Source: JBDIAG01 sp963835085 (GTDB taxonomy: Bacteria > Actinomycetota > Actinomycetes > Actinomycetales > CAWJMD01). From it: a stretch of DNA of 64,000 nucleotides. The notes under the pieces were generated by a model. It had not been told where the DNA came from and did not search any database. It saw nothing but the letters and a program-made list of their open reading frames with translations. Each line of letters starts with the position of its first letter. Position 1 is the first letter of the stretch. The position numbers and the translations under genes were made by a program. The DNA is taken from assembly GCA_963835085.1 (NCBI GenBank), contig CAWIED010000001.1:1054001-1118000 (forward strand). Direction: 5' to 3'. Shown here piece after piece: positions 35,700-44,925 of the stretch.

Positions 35700-36170
35700 A
35701 TGTACTCCACGACGATCACCCGGCATCTGCGTGTGCCTCGTTCCGTGGTCTACCAGGCGCTGCTCGATCCGGTCGCGATCGCCGCTTGGCGGGTTCCGGA
35801 CGGCATGACCGGTCACGTGCACGAGTTCGATGCCCGCGAAGGGGGACGATTTCGGATCTCGCTCAGCTACGACGCGCCAGACGCGATAGGCAAGACCGAG
35901 GCGCGCACCGATACCTACCACGGCACGTTCGTCAGACTCGTTCCCAACGAGCAGGTCGTGGAGGTTTCCGAGTTCGAGACCACGAATGTCGCGCTACACG
36001 GCACGATGACGATGACGACAACCCTGACCGATGCCGGAGACGGCACCGACGTCGTCATCGTGCATGAGGGAATTCCCGACAGCGTGCCGTCGGCCGACAA
36101 CGAGACCGGCACGCGCATGGCACTCGATAAGCTCGCGCGTCTCATCGAGCCAACTGAGCCGAAGCGCTAA
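35700..36170 (+). CDS. SRPBCC (AHSA1-like) domain protein
   Basis: 156 residues. TRHLRVPRSVVYQALLDPVA followed by IAAWRVPDGMTGHVHEFDAR and the later FETTNVALHGTMTMTTTLTD are typical of the activator-of-Hsp90-homologue branch of the START/SRPBCC fold, which makes a hydrophobic ligand pocket. Function unknown; soluble, single domain, normal length. No operon partner is evident. Confidence 0.85.
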   Translation: MYSTTITRHLRVPRSVVYQALLDPVAIAAWRVPDGMTGHVHEFDAREGGRFRISLSYDAPDAIGKTEARTDTYHGTFVRLVPNEQVVEVSEFETTNVALHGTMTMTTTLTDAGDGTDVVIVHEGIPDSVPSADNETGTRMALDKLARLIEPTEPKR

Positions 36171-36350
36171 CGGCGGCCAGGTCGTCTGATCGTTCTCGCC
36201 GCTCGACGACCCGACGCTGACGCCGTCGCGGCGAAAGGGCTCGCCAGAGCCCAAAGTTGGGGCATCTGCCCCACGCGAGCCATTGGAAGGACTTCATAGC
36301 GTGGCGTTGTCCCGGGCGGCTGCCCGTGGACAGGACCTGAGGAGGACACG

Positions 36351-36725
36351 ATGGCAACCATGGCACCCGACAGCATCGAGCGAATCGACTACGGCCCGGT
36401 CGAGGTGGGCACGGCCGAGCTCGGGGGGTACTCGGCCACGTTTCTGCATGTCATCGGTGAGGTCGACATGACGGTGATGTTGCACGGACTTCCCGGCGAC
36501 GTCTGCCCGTGTCCGCACTGGGGCGTGCTCACCGAGGGCCAGATGCTGGTTCGGTACGCCGACCACGAGGAGGTCGTCGAGGCCGGCGACGTGTTCTATA
36601 TGCCGCCGGGCCACGTGCCGGTGTACCAGCCCGGAACGAGGCTGATCTTCTTCAGCCCGACCCAGGAGATGAAGCTGGTCGATGACACGATCATGCGTAA
36701 TCAGCGCGAACTCCAATCGTCCTGA
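36351..36725 (+). CDS. Cupin-like single-domain protein
   Basis: 124 residues from ATG 36351, preceded by GAGGAGG. The segment CPCPHWGVLTEGQMLVRYAD and EEVVEAGDVFYMPPGHVPVY resemble the two cupin motifs, with His and Glu as possible metal ligands. Relatives are small actinobacterial proteins of unknown role, some annotated as cupin. It lies 45 bases before the HD-GYP/LuxR gene and may be co-transcribed with it. Confidence 0.7.
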   Translation: MATMAPDSIERIDYGPVEVGTAELGGYSATFLHVIGEVDMTVMLHGLPGDVCPCPHWGVLTEGQMLVRYADHEEVVEAGDVFYMPPGHVPVYQPGTRLIFFSPTQEMKLVDDTIMRNQRELQSS

Positions 36726-36769
36726 TCGGCGTACCATCGAAGGGTCCGCACTTCGGGCGGGGTGAACTG

Positions 36770-38410
36770 GTGGCGAACGAGCCTGCGACATCCTCGGGGG
36801 ACTCGGGTATGCCGCAGACATCGGGCGTGTCGGAGTCGGGTGTGTCGGAGACCTCAGGCATGTCGCAGGATCCTGGGGTGCGCCTGGCCGAACTCATCGC
36901 CGCTCTCTCGCTCGGCGTCGATCTCGGATTCGACCAGCCCATGGAGCACGTGCTCCGGCAGACCGTCATCGCCCTGCGCGTCGCGGATCGGCTGGATCTC
37001 GACAGCGGCGATCGGCTGGTCGTCTACTACAGCGCACTGCTGGTTAATGTCGCGTGCCACGCAGACGCGCACGAGCAGGCACGGTGGTTCGGCGACGACA
37101 TCGCACTCAGGGCGACCAAGTACCGGCACGACGCCCGCAGTCTGCCGGGCGCCCTGGCCGGGCTACGGCTGATCGGCTCGGGCCATCCCCCGGTGCACCG
37201 GCTGCGAGTAGCCCTGGAGTTCGCGCTGAGCGGGCACCGCGAGGTCGATTCCATGATCAGCCGGCATGCCGAACTCGCCACCCGGTTCGCTGGCCTGCTC
37301 GGACTCGATGTAGCCGTGCAGGACGCGGTCGCCTCGTCGTACGAGCGGTGGGACGGCCGCGGCTGGCCAGGACGGTTTCGCGGCGACGAGATCCCGTTGG
37401 CGGCGCGGATCTGTCAGTTCGCCGAACATGTCGAGGTGGCACATCGGCTAGGTGGGGTCGAGGCAGCTGTCGGTCTGGCCCGCCAACGATCTGGCAGGCA
37501 GTTCGACCCGGCCCTGGTGTCGCTCCTCGATCGGGCCGGGGCCACCCTGTTTCCCGACGTCGAATCGCCGCGCACCTGGCAGACGGTGATCGCGGCCGAG
37601 CCGATGCTCGCGCAGCCGCTGAAGGGTCGAGAACTGGACGATGCCTTGGGAGCGGTCGCCGACTTCGTCGATCTCAAATCGCCGTACACCCTTGGGCATT
37701 CGCGGGCGGTGGCCGATCTGGCGACGTCGGCCGGGCGAAGGTTGGGGCTGTCCGGCGTCGCCCTTGACCGGCTGTATCGGGCTGGACTCGTCCATGACCT
37801 TGGTCGGCTCGGCGTGTCCAACGCCATCTGGGACAAGGCCGGACAGCTTGGCGCCGGAGAGCGGGAGCGGATCCGGCTCTACCCCTACCTGACCGAACGG
37901 ATCCTGAGCCAGTCCCCGGTCCTCGCCGAACTGGGAGCGCTCGCTGTCCAGCACCGAGAGCGCCTCGACGGCTCCGGCTATCCGCGGGGTCTGACTGCCG
38001 GCTCTCTGCCGATCGCGGCCCGCATCCTGGCAGTCGCGGATGCCTACCAGTCGCTCCGCGAGCAGCGACCCCACCGAGCCGCGCTGAGCATCGAACAGGC
38101 ATCGGTGCGGCTCCGGGCCGAGGCCAGGGGAGGACATCTGGATGCCGATGTCACCGAAGCGGTTCTCGCAGCCGCCGGACATAGGTCGGTACGACACCAC
38201 AGTCGAGCGTCAGGCCTGTCGCCCCGCGAGGTCGAGATCCTCCGGCTGATCGCCCGCGGACTGTCCAGCCGGCAGATCGCCGAGCAGCTGACCCTCTCCA
38301 CGAAGACGGTGCGAAATCACACCGAGCACATCTACGCCAAGACCGGAATAGCCAATCGGGTCTCGGCAAGCCTGTTCGCCGTCGAACACGGATTGCTTTC
38401 AGCTGACTGA
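36770..38410 (+). CDS. Tandem HD-GYP-like protein with C-terminal LuxR DNA-binding domain
   Basis: 546 residues from GTG 36770. Residues about 40-230 are a degenerate HD-GYP domain (ASSYERWDGRGWPGRFRGDE without the HD pair). Residues about 300-440 are a complete one: HSRAVADLATSAGRRLGL, AGLVHDLGRLGV and RERLDGSGYPRGL. Residues about 475-540 are a LuxR-type HTH, LSPREVEILRLIARGLSSRQ and IAEQLTLSTKTVRNHTEH. HD-GYP domains hydrolyse cyclic dinucleotides; fusion to LuxR suggests nucleotide-dependent transcription control. The Ser/Gly-rich first 35 residues contain short SGxSE repeats. Confidence 0.9.
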   Translation: MANEPATSSGDSGMPQTSGVSESGVSETSGMSQDPGVRLAELIAALSLGVDLGFDQPMEHVLRQTVIALRVADRLDLDSGDRLVVYYSALLVNVACHADAHEQARWFGDDIALRATKYRHDARSLPGALAGLRLIGSGHPPVHRLRVALEFALSGHREVDSMISRHAELATRFAGLLGLDVAVQDAVASSYERWDGRGWPGRFRGDEIPLAARICQFAEHVEVAHRLGGVEAAVGLARQRSGRQFDPALVSLLDRAGATLFPDVESPRTWQTVIAAEPMLAQPLKGRELDDALGAVADFVDLKSPYTLGHSRAVADLATSAGRRLGLSGVALDRLYRAGLVHDLGRLGVSNAIWDKAGQLGAGERERIRLYPYLTERILSQSPVLAELGALAVQHRERLDGSGYPRGLTAGSLPIAARILAVADAYQSLREQRPHRAALSIEQASVRLRAEARGGHLDADVTEAVLAAAGHRSVRHHSRASGLSPREVEILRLIARGLSSRQIAEQLTLSTKTVRNHTEHIYAKTGIANRVSASLFAVEHGLLSAD

Positions 38411-38473
38411 CAGCTCTTCCTTTCCCAGGCTGTCGTACGGCTCGTCGCCTGTCTTCATCGGTAATGTGTCGAG

Positions 38474-39682
38474 ATGGGCACGGTGGAACGTGATTGCGTG
38501 ATCTCCGGTGGCGGCCCGGCGGGCTTGATGGCCGGCTACCTGCTGGCCCGTCGCGGGCTGAGGGTCACGGTGCTGGAGAAGCATGCGGATTTCCTGCGTG
38601 ATTTCCGCGGCGACACTATCCACCCGTCGACCATCTCGCTGCTCGGCGAGCTCGGGCTGCGTGAGCGATTCCTCGACCTGCCTTTGACGAGACTGTCGAC
38701 GCTCGACGCCGTGATCGACGGCGACCGAATGACTCTGGTCGACTTCTCAACGCTGCCGGGCCCCGACGATTTCCTGGTCTTGGCGCCGCAGTGGCACTTC
38801 CTCGACTTCCTCGCGCGCGAAGGCGCGGCCTTTCCCGGCTTCGAGTTGCGCAGATGCGCCGAGACGACAACGCTCGTCACGGTCGGCGACGCCGTGGTCG
38901 GCCTGCGAGCCTCGACTCCGGATGGGGAGGTCGAGTTCCGCTCGCCGCTCACGGTGGTCGCTGATGGCCGCACCTCGCGCATCCGGAGCGAGGCCGGCTT
39001 GGTGCCCCAGGAACTCGGCGTGCCGATCGACGTGCTCTGGTTCAGTCTTCCCAAGCCACCCGAGGCACCACCCCCGACTCTCGGCTATCTCGACGGCCGC
39101 GGCATGGTGCTCACGATTGATCGTGGCGACCATTACCAAAGCGGCCTGGTCATCCCAAAGGGTGGATTTGACGTTTTGCGGTCGCAGGGACTCGAGGAGT
39201 TCCGCCGCGTCCTGACGTCGATCGCCCCGGTGCTGGAGCCGGTGGTCGGCACGCTTACCGACTGGGATCAGGTGAAGCTCTTGTCCGTCCGGCTCGACCG
39301 GCTGGCGCGCTGGTACCGGGAGGGTCTTATCTGCATCGGCGACGCCGCCCACGCGATGTCGCCCGTCGGGGGAGTCGGCATCAACTACGCGCTTCAGGAC
39401 GCCGTCGCCCTTGCCAACGCAGTGACCGGACCGCTGCGTGCCGGAGCAGTTCCCGTCGCCGTGCTCGATGCCGTGCAGCAGCGCCGGATCCGGCCCGTGC
39501 TGCGGATGCAGCGCATCCAGCGGCTGGTGCACGCTCGGATCGGCCGGCCCGAAGACGATCCGCGACGACGGGCGGTCCCGGTGCCCGCTCGCGTCGGCCT
39601 CCGGCTGCTGCAGCCGGTGGTGCGTCGGCTGCTGGCGCGGCTGATCGGGCGAGGGTTCCTTCCCGAGCACGTGGTGACGTGA
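38474..39682 (+). CDS. FAD-dependent monooxygenase/oxidoreductase
   Basis: 402 residues. CVISGGGPAGLMAGYLLARR is the Rossmann motif, with the arginine-rich RDFRGDTIHPSTISLLGELG of the ubiquinone-hydroxylase-like branch, and GLICIGDAAHAMSPVGGVGI as GD motif. The DG motif reads VVADGRTSRIR. Such proteins hydroxylate aromatic or polyketide substrates. It stands alone, 60 bases after the HD-GYP gene, and no regulator is adjacent; the long basic C-terminus is common in this branch. Substrate unknown. Confidence 0.87.
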   Translation: MGTVERDCVISGGGPAGLMAGYLLARRGLRVTVLEKHADFLRDFRGDTIHPSTISLLGELGLRERFLDLPLTRLSTLDAVIDGDRMTLVDFSTLPGPDDFLVLAPQWHFLDFLAREGAAFPGFELRRCAETTTLVTVGDAVVGLRASTPDGEVEFRSPLTVVADGRTSRIRSEAGLVPQELGVPIDVLWFSLPKPPEAPPPTLGYLDGRGMVLTIDRGDHYQSGLVIPKGGFDVLRSQGLEEFRRVLTSIAPVLEPVVGTLTDWDQVKLLSVRLDRLARWYREGLICIGDAAHAMSPVGGVGINYALQDAVALANAVTGPLRAGAVPVAVLDAVQQRRIRPVLRMQRIQRLVHARIGRPEDDPRRRAVPVPARVGLRLLQPVVRRLLARLIGRGFLPEHVVT

Positions 39683-39827
39683 TCGCTGCCCCAACCAGCC
39701 TTCTGCTCTGGACTGCAAGCCCGACCGGGGCGCTCGCCGGTTAGAGTTGAACCTGGTGTGCCGGGAAGACTGGTCGGCGGTCTTGTCGGCGACCCGGTCG
39801 GTGAGGCCGTGAGCCTCTTGGAGCCGG

Positions 39828-41045
39828 ATGACAACGCGAGCGCAGATCCCGAGCCGACGTGCACGGATGCGCCGATGGCTCACCTTGGAGACGACAGGGG
39901 GAGCCCTGTTGCTCATGGCGGCGACCATCGCGTTCGTGTGGGCGAACTCGCCGTGGCGAGCTGGCTACTTGGCCATGTCCGACGTCGTGATCGGCCCGGC
40001 CGCACTGCAGCTGGACCTGCCCCTGTCGGCGTGGGCCGCAGACGGTTTGCTCGCAGTGTTCTTTTTCGTCGTGGGTGTCGAGCTGAAGCACGAACTGGTC
40101 GCGGGGAGCCTGCGCAGTCTGCGGCAGGCAGCGGTACCGGTGCTGGCCGCGATAGGCGGGATGGCGGTGCCGGCGGTTCTGTTCACCGTGGTCGCGCTGG
40201 TGTTGGGAGACCGGTCCGCCTTGAACGGCTGGGCCATCCCGACCGCGACCGACATCGCGTTCGCCCTGGCGGTTCTGGCGATCTTCGGACGAGGCTTGCC
40301 GCAGGCATTGCGGATGTTTCTGCTGACCCTCGCCGTGGTGGACGACTTGCTGGCGATCATCGTCATCGCCGTCGCCTATACCGCCCGAATCGACTGGATC
40401 GCTTTGCTGACGGCTCTGCTAGCGGTGGGACTGTTCGCGGTTGTCGTCCGATCGCGCCAGCCGCGTTGGTGGTTGCTGGCGCCAGCCGCGCTGGTTGCCT
40501 GGGGTTGCATGCACGCTTCGGGCGTGCACGCCACGATTGCGGGGGTGCTGCTGGGCTTGTGCGTTCCCGCCCAACCGGTGTTCGCCGAGGCGAGCGCGCG
40601 GACGCATCGCTTCGAGGATGTGATCCGTCCGCTCTCGTCGGGGATCGCGTTGCCGGTCTTCGCGTTCTTCTCGGCCGGGGTGTCGCTCGTCGATGGTGAC
40701 GGCCCGGCCGCGGTGTTCGGGCAGCCGATCGTCGTCGCGATCGTGATCGCCATGGTGCTGGGCAAGCTCGTGGGAGTTTTGGGTACGACCGCGCTGGTCA
40801 CCAGGTTGACGCCGTTGCGTCTAGCGGATGCGATCGGACTGCGGGACCTGCTTCCGATCGGCCTGCTGGCAGGCATTGGCTTCACGGTCTCCCTGCTGAT
40901 CGCCGAACTCTCGTTCTCGGACTCGAAGCACACCGACGGCGCAAGAGTCGCCGTCTTGACCGGCACGGTGCTCGCTGCCTCGCTCGCTGCAGCGACCTTG
41001 CGGTGGGACGCTCGCAGAGCGCGCGACCGTGACGGCCGCAGGTAG
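39828..41045 (+). CDS. nhaA: Na+/H+ antiporter NhaA
   Basis: 405 residues with about 12 hydrophobic helices. The essential aspartates lie in FLLTLAVVDDLLAIIVIAVA, and the discontinuous-helix motif PTATDIAFALAVLAIFG and VFFFVVGVELKHELVAGSLR are diagnostic. NhaA exchanges Na+ for H+ across the cytoplasmic membrane for pH and salt balance. Length is normal. A frame opens upstream at 39758 in another register but is not real. Confidence 0.95.
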   Translation: MTTRAQIPSRRARMRRWLTLETTGGALLLMAATIAFVWANSPWRAGYLAMSDVVIGPAALQLDLPLSAWAADGLLAVFFFVVGVELKHELVAGSLRSLRQAAVPVLAAIGGMAVPAVLFTVVALVLGDRSALNGWAIPTATDIAFALAVLAIFGRGLPQALRMFLLTLAVVDDLLAIIVIAVAYTARIDWIALLTALLAVGLFAVVVRSRQPRWWLLAPAALVAWGCMHASGVHATIAGVLLGLCVPAQPVFAEASARTHRFEDVIRPLSSGIALPVFAFFSAGVSLVDGDGPAAVFGQPIVVAIVIAMVLGKLVGVLGTTALVTRLTPLRLADAIGLRDLLPIGLLAGIGFTVSLLIAELSFSDSKHTDGARVAVLTGTVLAASLAAATLRWDARRARDRDGRR

Positions 41046-41211
41046 TCCGTACTGCGCTTCCCGTGGCGTCACATCCGTGCGGGAGCCGTTCGCAGCCGAC
41101 CCTGATTCCTTAACCGGGCTATGTGTCATATGCAGATAAAGTCCACTCAGCAAGTTGCCCGACGACTGGATGGCCAGGAGTTCTACCCGGCGAACACAAG
41201 GGACGGCGTGC

Positions 41212-42106
41212 ATGGAGCTTCGATGGATGCAGGCGTTCGTCGCGGTCGCGGAGGAGTTGCACTTCGGTCGCGCGGCGGATCGGCTCCAGATGGCGCAATC
41301 GCCGCTGAGCCCAGACCATCCGCAAGCTTGAGAAAGACTTGGGCGTAACGCTTTTCGAGCGAAGCACGAGGTGGGTGGCGCTGACCGCAGCCGGGCAGGC
41401 GTTCCTGCCTCATGCCCGCGCCGTCCTGGCCGAGGTCGAGACGGCGCGCACGGCCACCAGGGCATCGGCGGGTGACGTCTACGGGCGGGTCGTGATCGGG
41501 TTCAGCGGTGTGGTCAACCACTTCTCACTGCCGCCGCTGGCCAGAGCTGTGCGCCAGCGTTACCCCGATATCTCTCTCGACCTGGTCGGACAGGTGATGA
41601 CCCGCGACGCCGTCGATCAGCTCGACTCCGGACGCCTCGACATCGCCTTCGTGGGCCTACCCGTCGATTCGGCCATCGTTCACACGCGGTTGATCGCGGT
41701 GGAGCGTTTCGGGGTCGTTCTCCCTGGAGATCATCTCTTCGCAGCTCGCACCAGCATCGACATCGCCGAGCTTGCCGATCAGGACTTCATCACCACTCCG
41801 GTGCGGGCGGGGTCGGCTCTGCAAGAGCTGGCTCTTCAAGCGTGCGTGGACGCGGGGTTTCGTCCCCGTGTGGTTCAGGAGATCACTGATCCGTACATGA
41901 TCTTGATGCTCGTGGCAGCCGGAGTGGGGATCGCTTTGATGGCCGAAGGCATGGCCCGGTTTCTGCCGCCCGGATCGCGGTACGTGCCGCTAGTGGGTAC
42001 CAGCGCGCGGATGCCGCATGCCATCGCGTGGTCGTTACACCACCGTTCCATCGCCCGCGACACCGTGCTGGCTCTTGCGGAGAAAGTGCTACCCACTCCC
42101 GATTAA
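41212..42106 (+). CDS. LysR-family regulator, frameshifted
   Basis: From ATG 41212 the frame reads MELRWMQAFVAVAEELHFGR and AADRLQMAQSPLS, then the next frame continues with TIRKLEKDLGVTLFERSTRW and the complete substrate-binding domain to 42106. The join is at about 41310, where CCC appears to have one extra C. Corrected length about 297 is exactly that of LysR proteins. It precedes the TIM-barrel/FAD-oxidoreductase pair on the same strand and probably regulates it. Confidence 0.87.
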
Positions 42107-42244
42107 GACAGATCTACACCTTATTTCAGACGATATTGGTGTTGGACAGACTTAATTCTCATGGCCGAGACTGAAGAGGACAAGGCACGGGAACGCACAA
42201 CGCCCGTGCTCCGCTATACCCCCTACCTGAGGATGTGGACGTCG

Positions 42245-43117
42245 ATGTCACTCCCACCGCCCTCCCATAGAGTGGCACCCCGCCGGATAGGGCTGGCCCC
42301 ACTGTCCATGCTCGATGTGGACCCACCGACCTTCGTCGACGTGGCCGCCGACGCCGGCTTCGACTTCGTCGGACTACGCGTCCGCGCCGTGACGTCGGCT
42401 GAGACGCCCTTCGATCTCAGCGTAGGCAGCCCGCTGTTGGCTGCCACCCAGGATCGACTAGCTGCACGCAACCTGACCTGTGTGGATGCCGAGTTCGTGC
42501 TCCTCAACGGTCAGACCGGCGCAGACGATTGGCGGCCCGCTCTGGAGTCGGCGGCAGCGCTCGGCGCGGCCTCGATGACCGTCGCGATCAACGACCCCGA
42601 CGATGCACGGATGGTCGACGATCTAGGGGCCCTCGTCGCCGATGCGAGGGTCGTCGGGGTGGCCTGCACCATCGAGCCGATCTCGTACAACCTCCTGAAT
42701 TCACTGCCGAGGGCGCAGGAGTTGGCCCGGCAGGCCGGCTGCCAGGTGCTGATAGACACATTGCACCTGACCCGATTCGGCGCCACGGGCGCCGAGGTGG
42801 CGGCGGTTGCCGACCTGGTGCCCCTGATCCAACTCTGTGACGGCCCGACGATCAGGCCCGCCGACCGCGATGCGTTGGTGGCCGAATCCCGTTCCAATCG
42901 GCTGGCCCCCGGGGACGGAGACTTTCCGCTCGCCAGCTACCTCACCAACCTGCCGCCAGATCTGCCGGTCAGCCTCGAAGTGCCGTCAATCCATTTGCGG
43001 CAGAACCGATCACCTCTCGAATTCGCCCGGTATCTGCGCCAGCGTGCACTTGCCGTTCTCGCCGCAACCACCCGGGCCACCAGCAACTCGGCCACCCCAG
43101 AAGGAGAGCGTTCATGA
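42245..43117 (+). CDS. Sugar phosphate isomerase/epimerase-like TIM barrel
   Basis: 290 residues from ATG 42245 (the frame is open from 42161). RIGLAPLSMLDVDPPTFVDV and AGFDFVGLRVRAV begin the barrel; acidic residues in VACTIEPISYNLL (Glu), LIDTLHLTRFG (Asp/His), IQLCDGP (Asp) and VSLEVPS (Glu) match the metal-binding set of AP-endonuclease-2-like isomerases. Family members isomerise sugars or degradation intermediates. It overlaps the following FAD oxidoreductase by ATGA, so the two act together in a catabolic route of unknown substrate, probably under the upstream LysR. Confidence 0.8.
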   Translation: MSLPPPSHRVAPRRIGLAPLSMLDVDPPTFVDVAADAGFDFVGLRVRAVTSAETPFDLSVGSPLLAATQDRLAARNLTCVDAEFVLLNGQTGADDWRPALESAAALGAASMTVAINDPDDARMVDDLGALVADARVVGVACTIEPISYNLLNSLPRAQELARQAGCQVLIDTLHLTRFGATGAEVAAVADLVPLIQLCDGPTIRPADRDALVAESRSNRLAPGDGDFPLASYLTNLPPDLPVSLEVPSIHLRQNRSPLEFARYLRQRALAVLAATTRATSNSATPEGERS

Positions 43118-44898
43118 CGTTACATTCGCAGCGAGGGATCGTCGGCGAGCCGGACGAGACAGTGGACGTCCTCGTCGTCGGCTCGGGCGCCGGTGGTCTG
43201 GCTGCCGCCGTCACCGCCGCTTACCACGGTCTCGATGTGCTGGTGGTGGAGAAGGGGTTGCTTTGTGGAGGGGCGACTGCGTGGTCGGGTGGCTGGATGA
43301 TGGTGCCCGGTAACCCCTATGCGCTGGCAGACGGCGTGGTGGACGGGGTCGACGGTCCGCGAGAGTACCTCCGAAACCGATTGGGCGAGAACTACAACGC
43401 CCCGAAGGTGGAGGCATTCCTTGACAACGCAGGGCAGATGATCGCGTTCTTCGCGAATCGCACTGCGCTGCAGTTCGTTCCGGGAAAATGGATCGCCGAT
43501 ATCCATGGCAAGACCCCCGGTGCCGGCACCGGTCACCGGTCCGTGGGGCCGCAGCCGATCAGCAAGCGCTCATTGTCCCCGCAGGTCCGCACCATCATGG
43601 CGCACCAGCTGTACGAGACGTCTTTCCTCGGTATGGGCATCATGGCCGGACCCGACCTGCAGAACTTCCTCAAAGCGTCCCAGCTCAAGCCGAAGGCCTT
43701 TCTGCACGCCGCCCGGCGAGTCAGCAAGCATGTTCTCGACCTCGGGATCCACCGTGAGGGACAGCATCTCGTCAACGGGCTGGCGCTGGTTGGGCGGTTG
43801 ATGCAGTCCGGGCACGATCTTGGCGTCCGGTTCGATGTCTCCACTCCTGCGGTGTCCCTGGTCAAGGACGACGACGGGCGAATCACCGGCGCCATCGTCG
43901 AAGGACCCAGCGGGTCGCGGTATGTCGCCGCTCGCAAAGGGGTCGTCCTCGCCGCGGGCGGCTACCCTGCCGATCGGCTCCGCCGTGTGGACACCTTCCC
44001 CCGCGGGCTGGGCGATACCCACCGCACCCTGGCACCGGGCACGACCACCGGCGACGGGTTGCGTCTGGGCGAATGGGCCGGCGGTCGGGTGGACACCACT
44101 CTGGACTCCCCGGTGGCCTGGTGCCCGGTGTCGGAGATCCACTACACCTCCACGAAGAAGGTCGGGATCTTTCCGCACATCATGGACCGCGGCAAGCCGG
44201 GCGTCATCGGCGTGCTGTCCACCGGCAAGCGATTCGTCAACGAAGCCAACGGATATCACGACTACGTCAAGGCAATGGTCGAGCAGACGCCAGAGGGTGA
44301 GGAGGTGCAGTCGTGGCTGATCGCCGATTCGATGTACCTCCGCAAGTACCCCTTGGGAATGGCCAAGCCGTTCCCCGTCCCGACGCTGCCCTATTTGCGC
44401 AACGGATACCTGATCAGCGCACCCACCTTGAGCGAACTGGCGTGCAAATGTGGGATCGACCCGGACGGGCTCACCGAGACCGTGCGTGAGTTCAACGTCC
44501 ACGCCGCGGTCGGCCAGGACCCGGCCTTCGGCCGCGGCGAGACTCCGTTCAACCGGTACTCCGGCGACCCTGACAACACCCCCAACCCGACACTGGCACC
44601 GATCGAGAAGGGACCGTTCTACGCGGTCCGGCTACTGCCCGGCAGCTTCGGCACCTTCTCCGGGCTCATCACCGACCCCCACGCTCGGGTGCTCGACGGC
44701 GATGACCAGCCGATCCCAGGCCTGTACGCCGTCGGCACCGACCAAGCGTCCGTCTTCGGCGGGCACTACCCCTCAGGCGGCATCAACATCGGTCCAGCCA
44801 TGGTCTTCGGCTATGTCGCCGGTAGGGACCTAGCCCAGGTTCGGGAACCAGAAGTCGACCTGAGCGAAGCGATCGCAAGCGCACGATCGCAGGCCTGA
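43114..44898 (+). CDS. FAD-dependent oxidoreductase (3-ketosteroid dehydrogenase/fumarate reductase-like)
   Basis: 594 residues. VLVVGSGAGGLAAAVTAAYH with EKGLLCGGATAWSGGWMMVP is the FAD-binding region of KstD-like flavoproteins; GVVLAAGGYPADRLRR, PIEKGPFYAVRLLPGSFGTF and the C-terminal GLYAVGTDQASVFGGHYPSG close the FAD site. These enzymes oxidise or reduce C-C bonds in steroids or related cyclic ketones. Coupled by a 4-base overlap to the TIM-barrel isomerase. Steroid activity is not provable: the family is broad. Confidence 0.87.
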   Translation: MTLHSQRGIVGEPDETVDVLVVGSGAGGLAAAVTAAYHGLDVLVVEKGLLCGGATAWSGGWMMVPGNPYALADGVVDGVDGPREYLRNRLGENYNAPKVEAFLDNAGQMIAFFANRTALQFVPGKWIADIHGKTPGAGTGHRSVGPQPISKRSLSPQVRTIMAHQLYETSFLGMGIMAGPDLQNFLKASQLKPKAFLHAARRVSKHVLDLGIHREGQHLVNGLALVGRLMQSGHDLGVRFDVSTPAVSLVKDDDGRITGAIVEGPSGSRYVAARKGVVLAAGGYPADRLRRVDTFPRGLGDTHRTLAPGTTTGDGLRLGEWAGGRVDTTLDSPVAWCPVSEIHYTSTKKVGIFPHIMDRGKPGVIGVLSTGKRFVNEANGYHDYVKAMVEQTPEGEEVQSWLIADSMYLRKYPLGMAKPFPVPTLPYLRNGYLISAPTLSELACKCGIDPDGLTETVREFNVHAAVGQDPAFGRGETPFNRYSGDPDNTPNPTLAPIEKGPFYAVRLLPGSFGTFSGLITDPHARVLDGDDQPIPGLYAVGTDQASVFGGHYPSGGINIGPAMVFGYVAGRDLAQVREPEVDLSEAIASARSQA

Positions 44899-44925
44899 TC
44901 TCATGCCGGGCTGGGTTCGTTGCGC

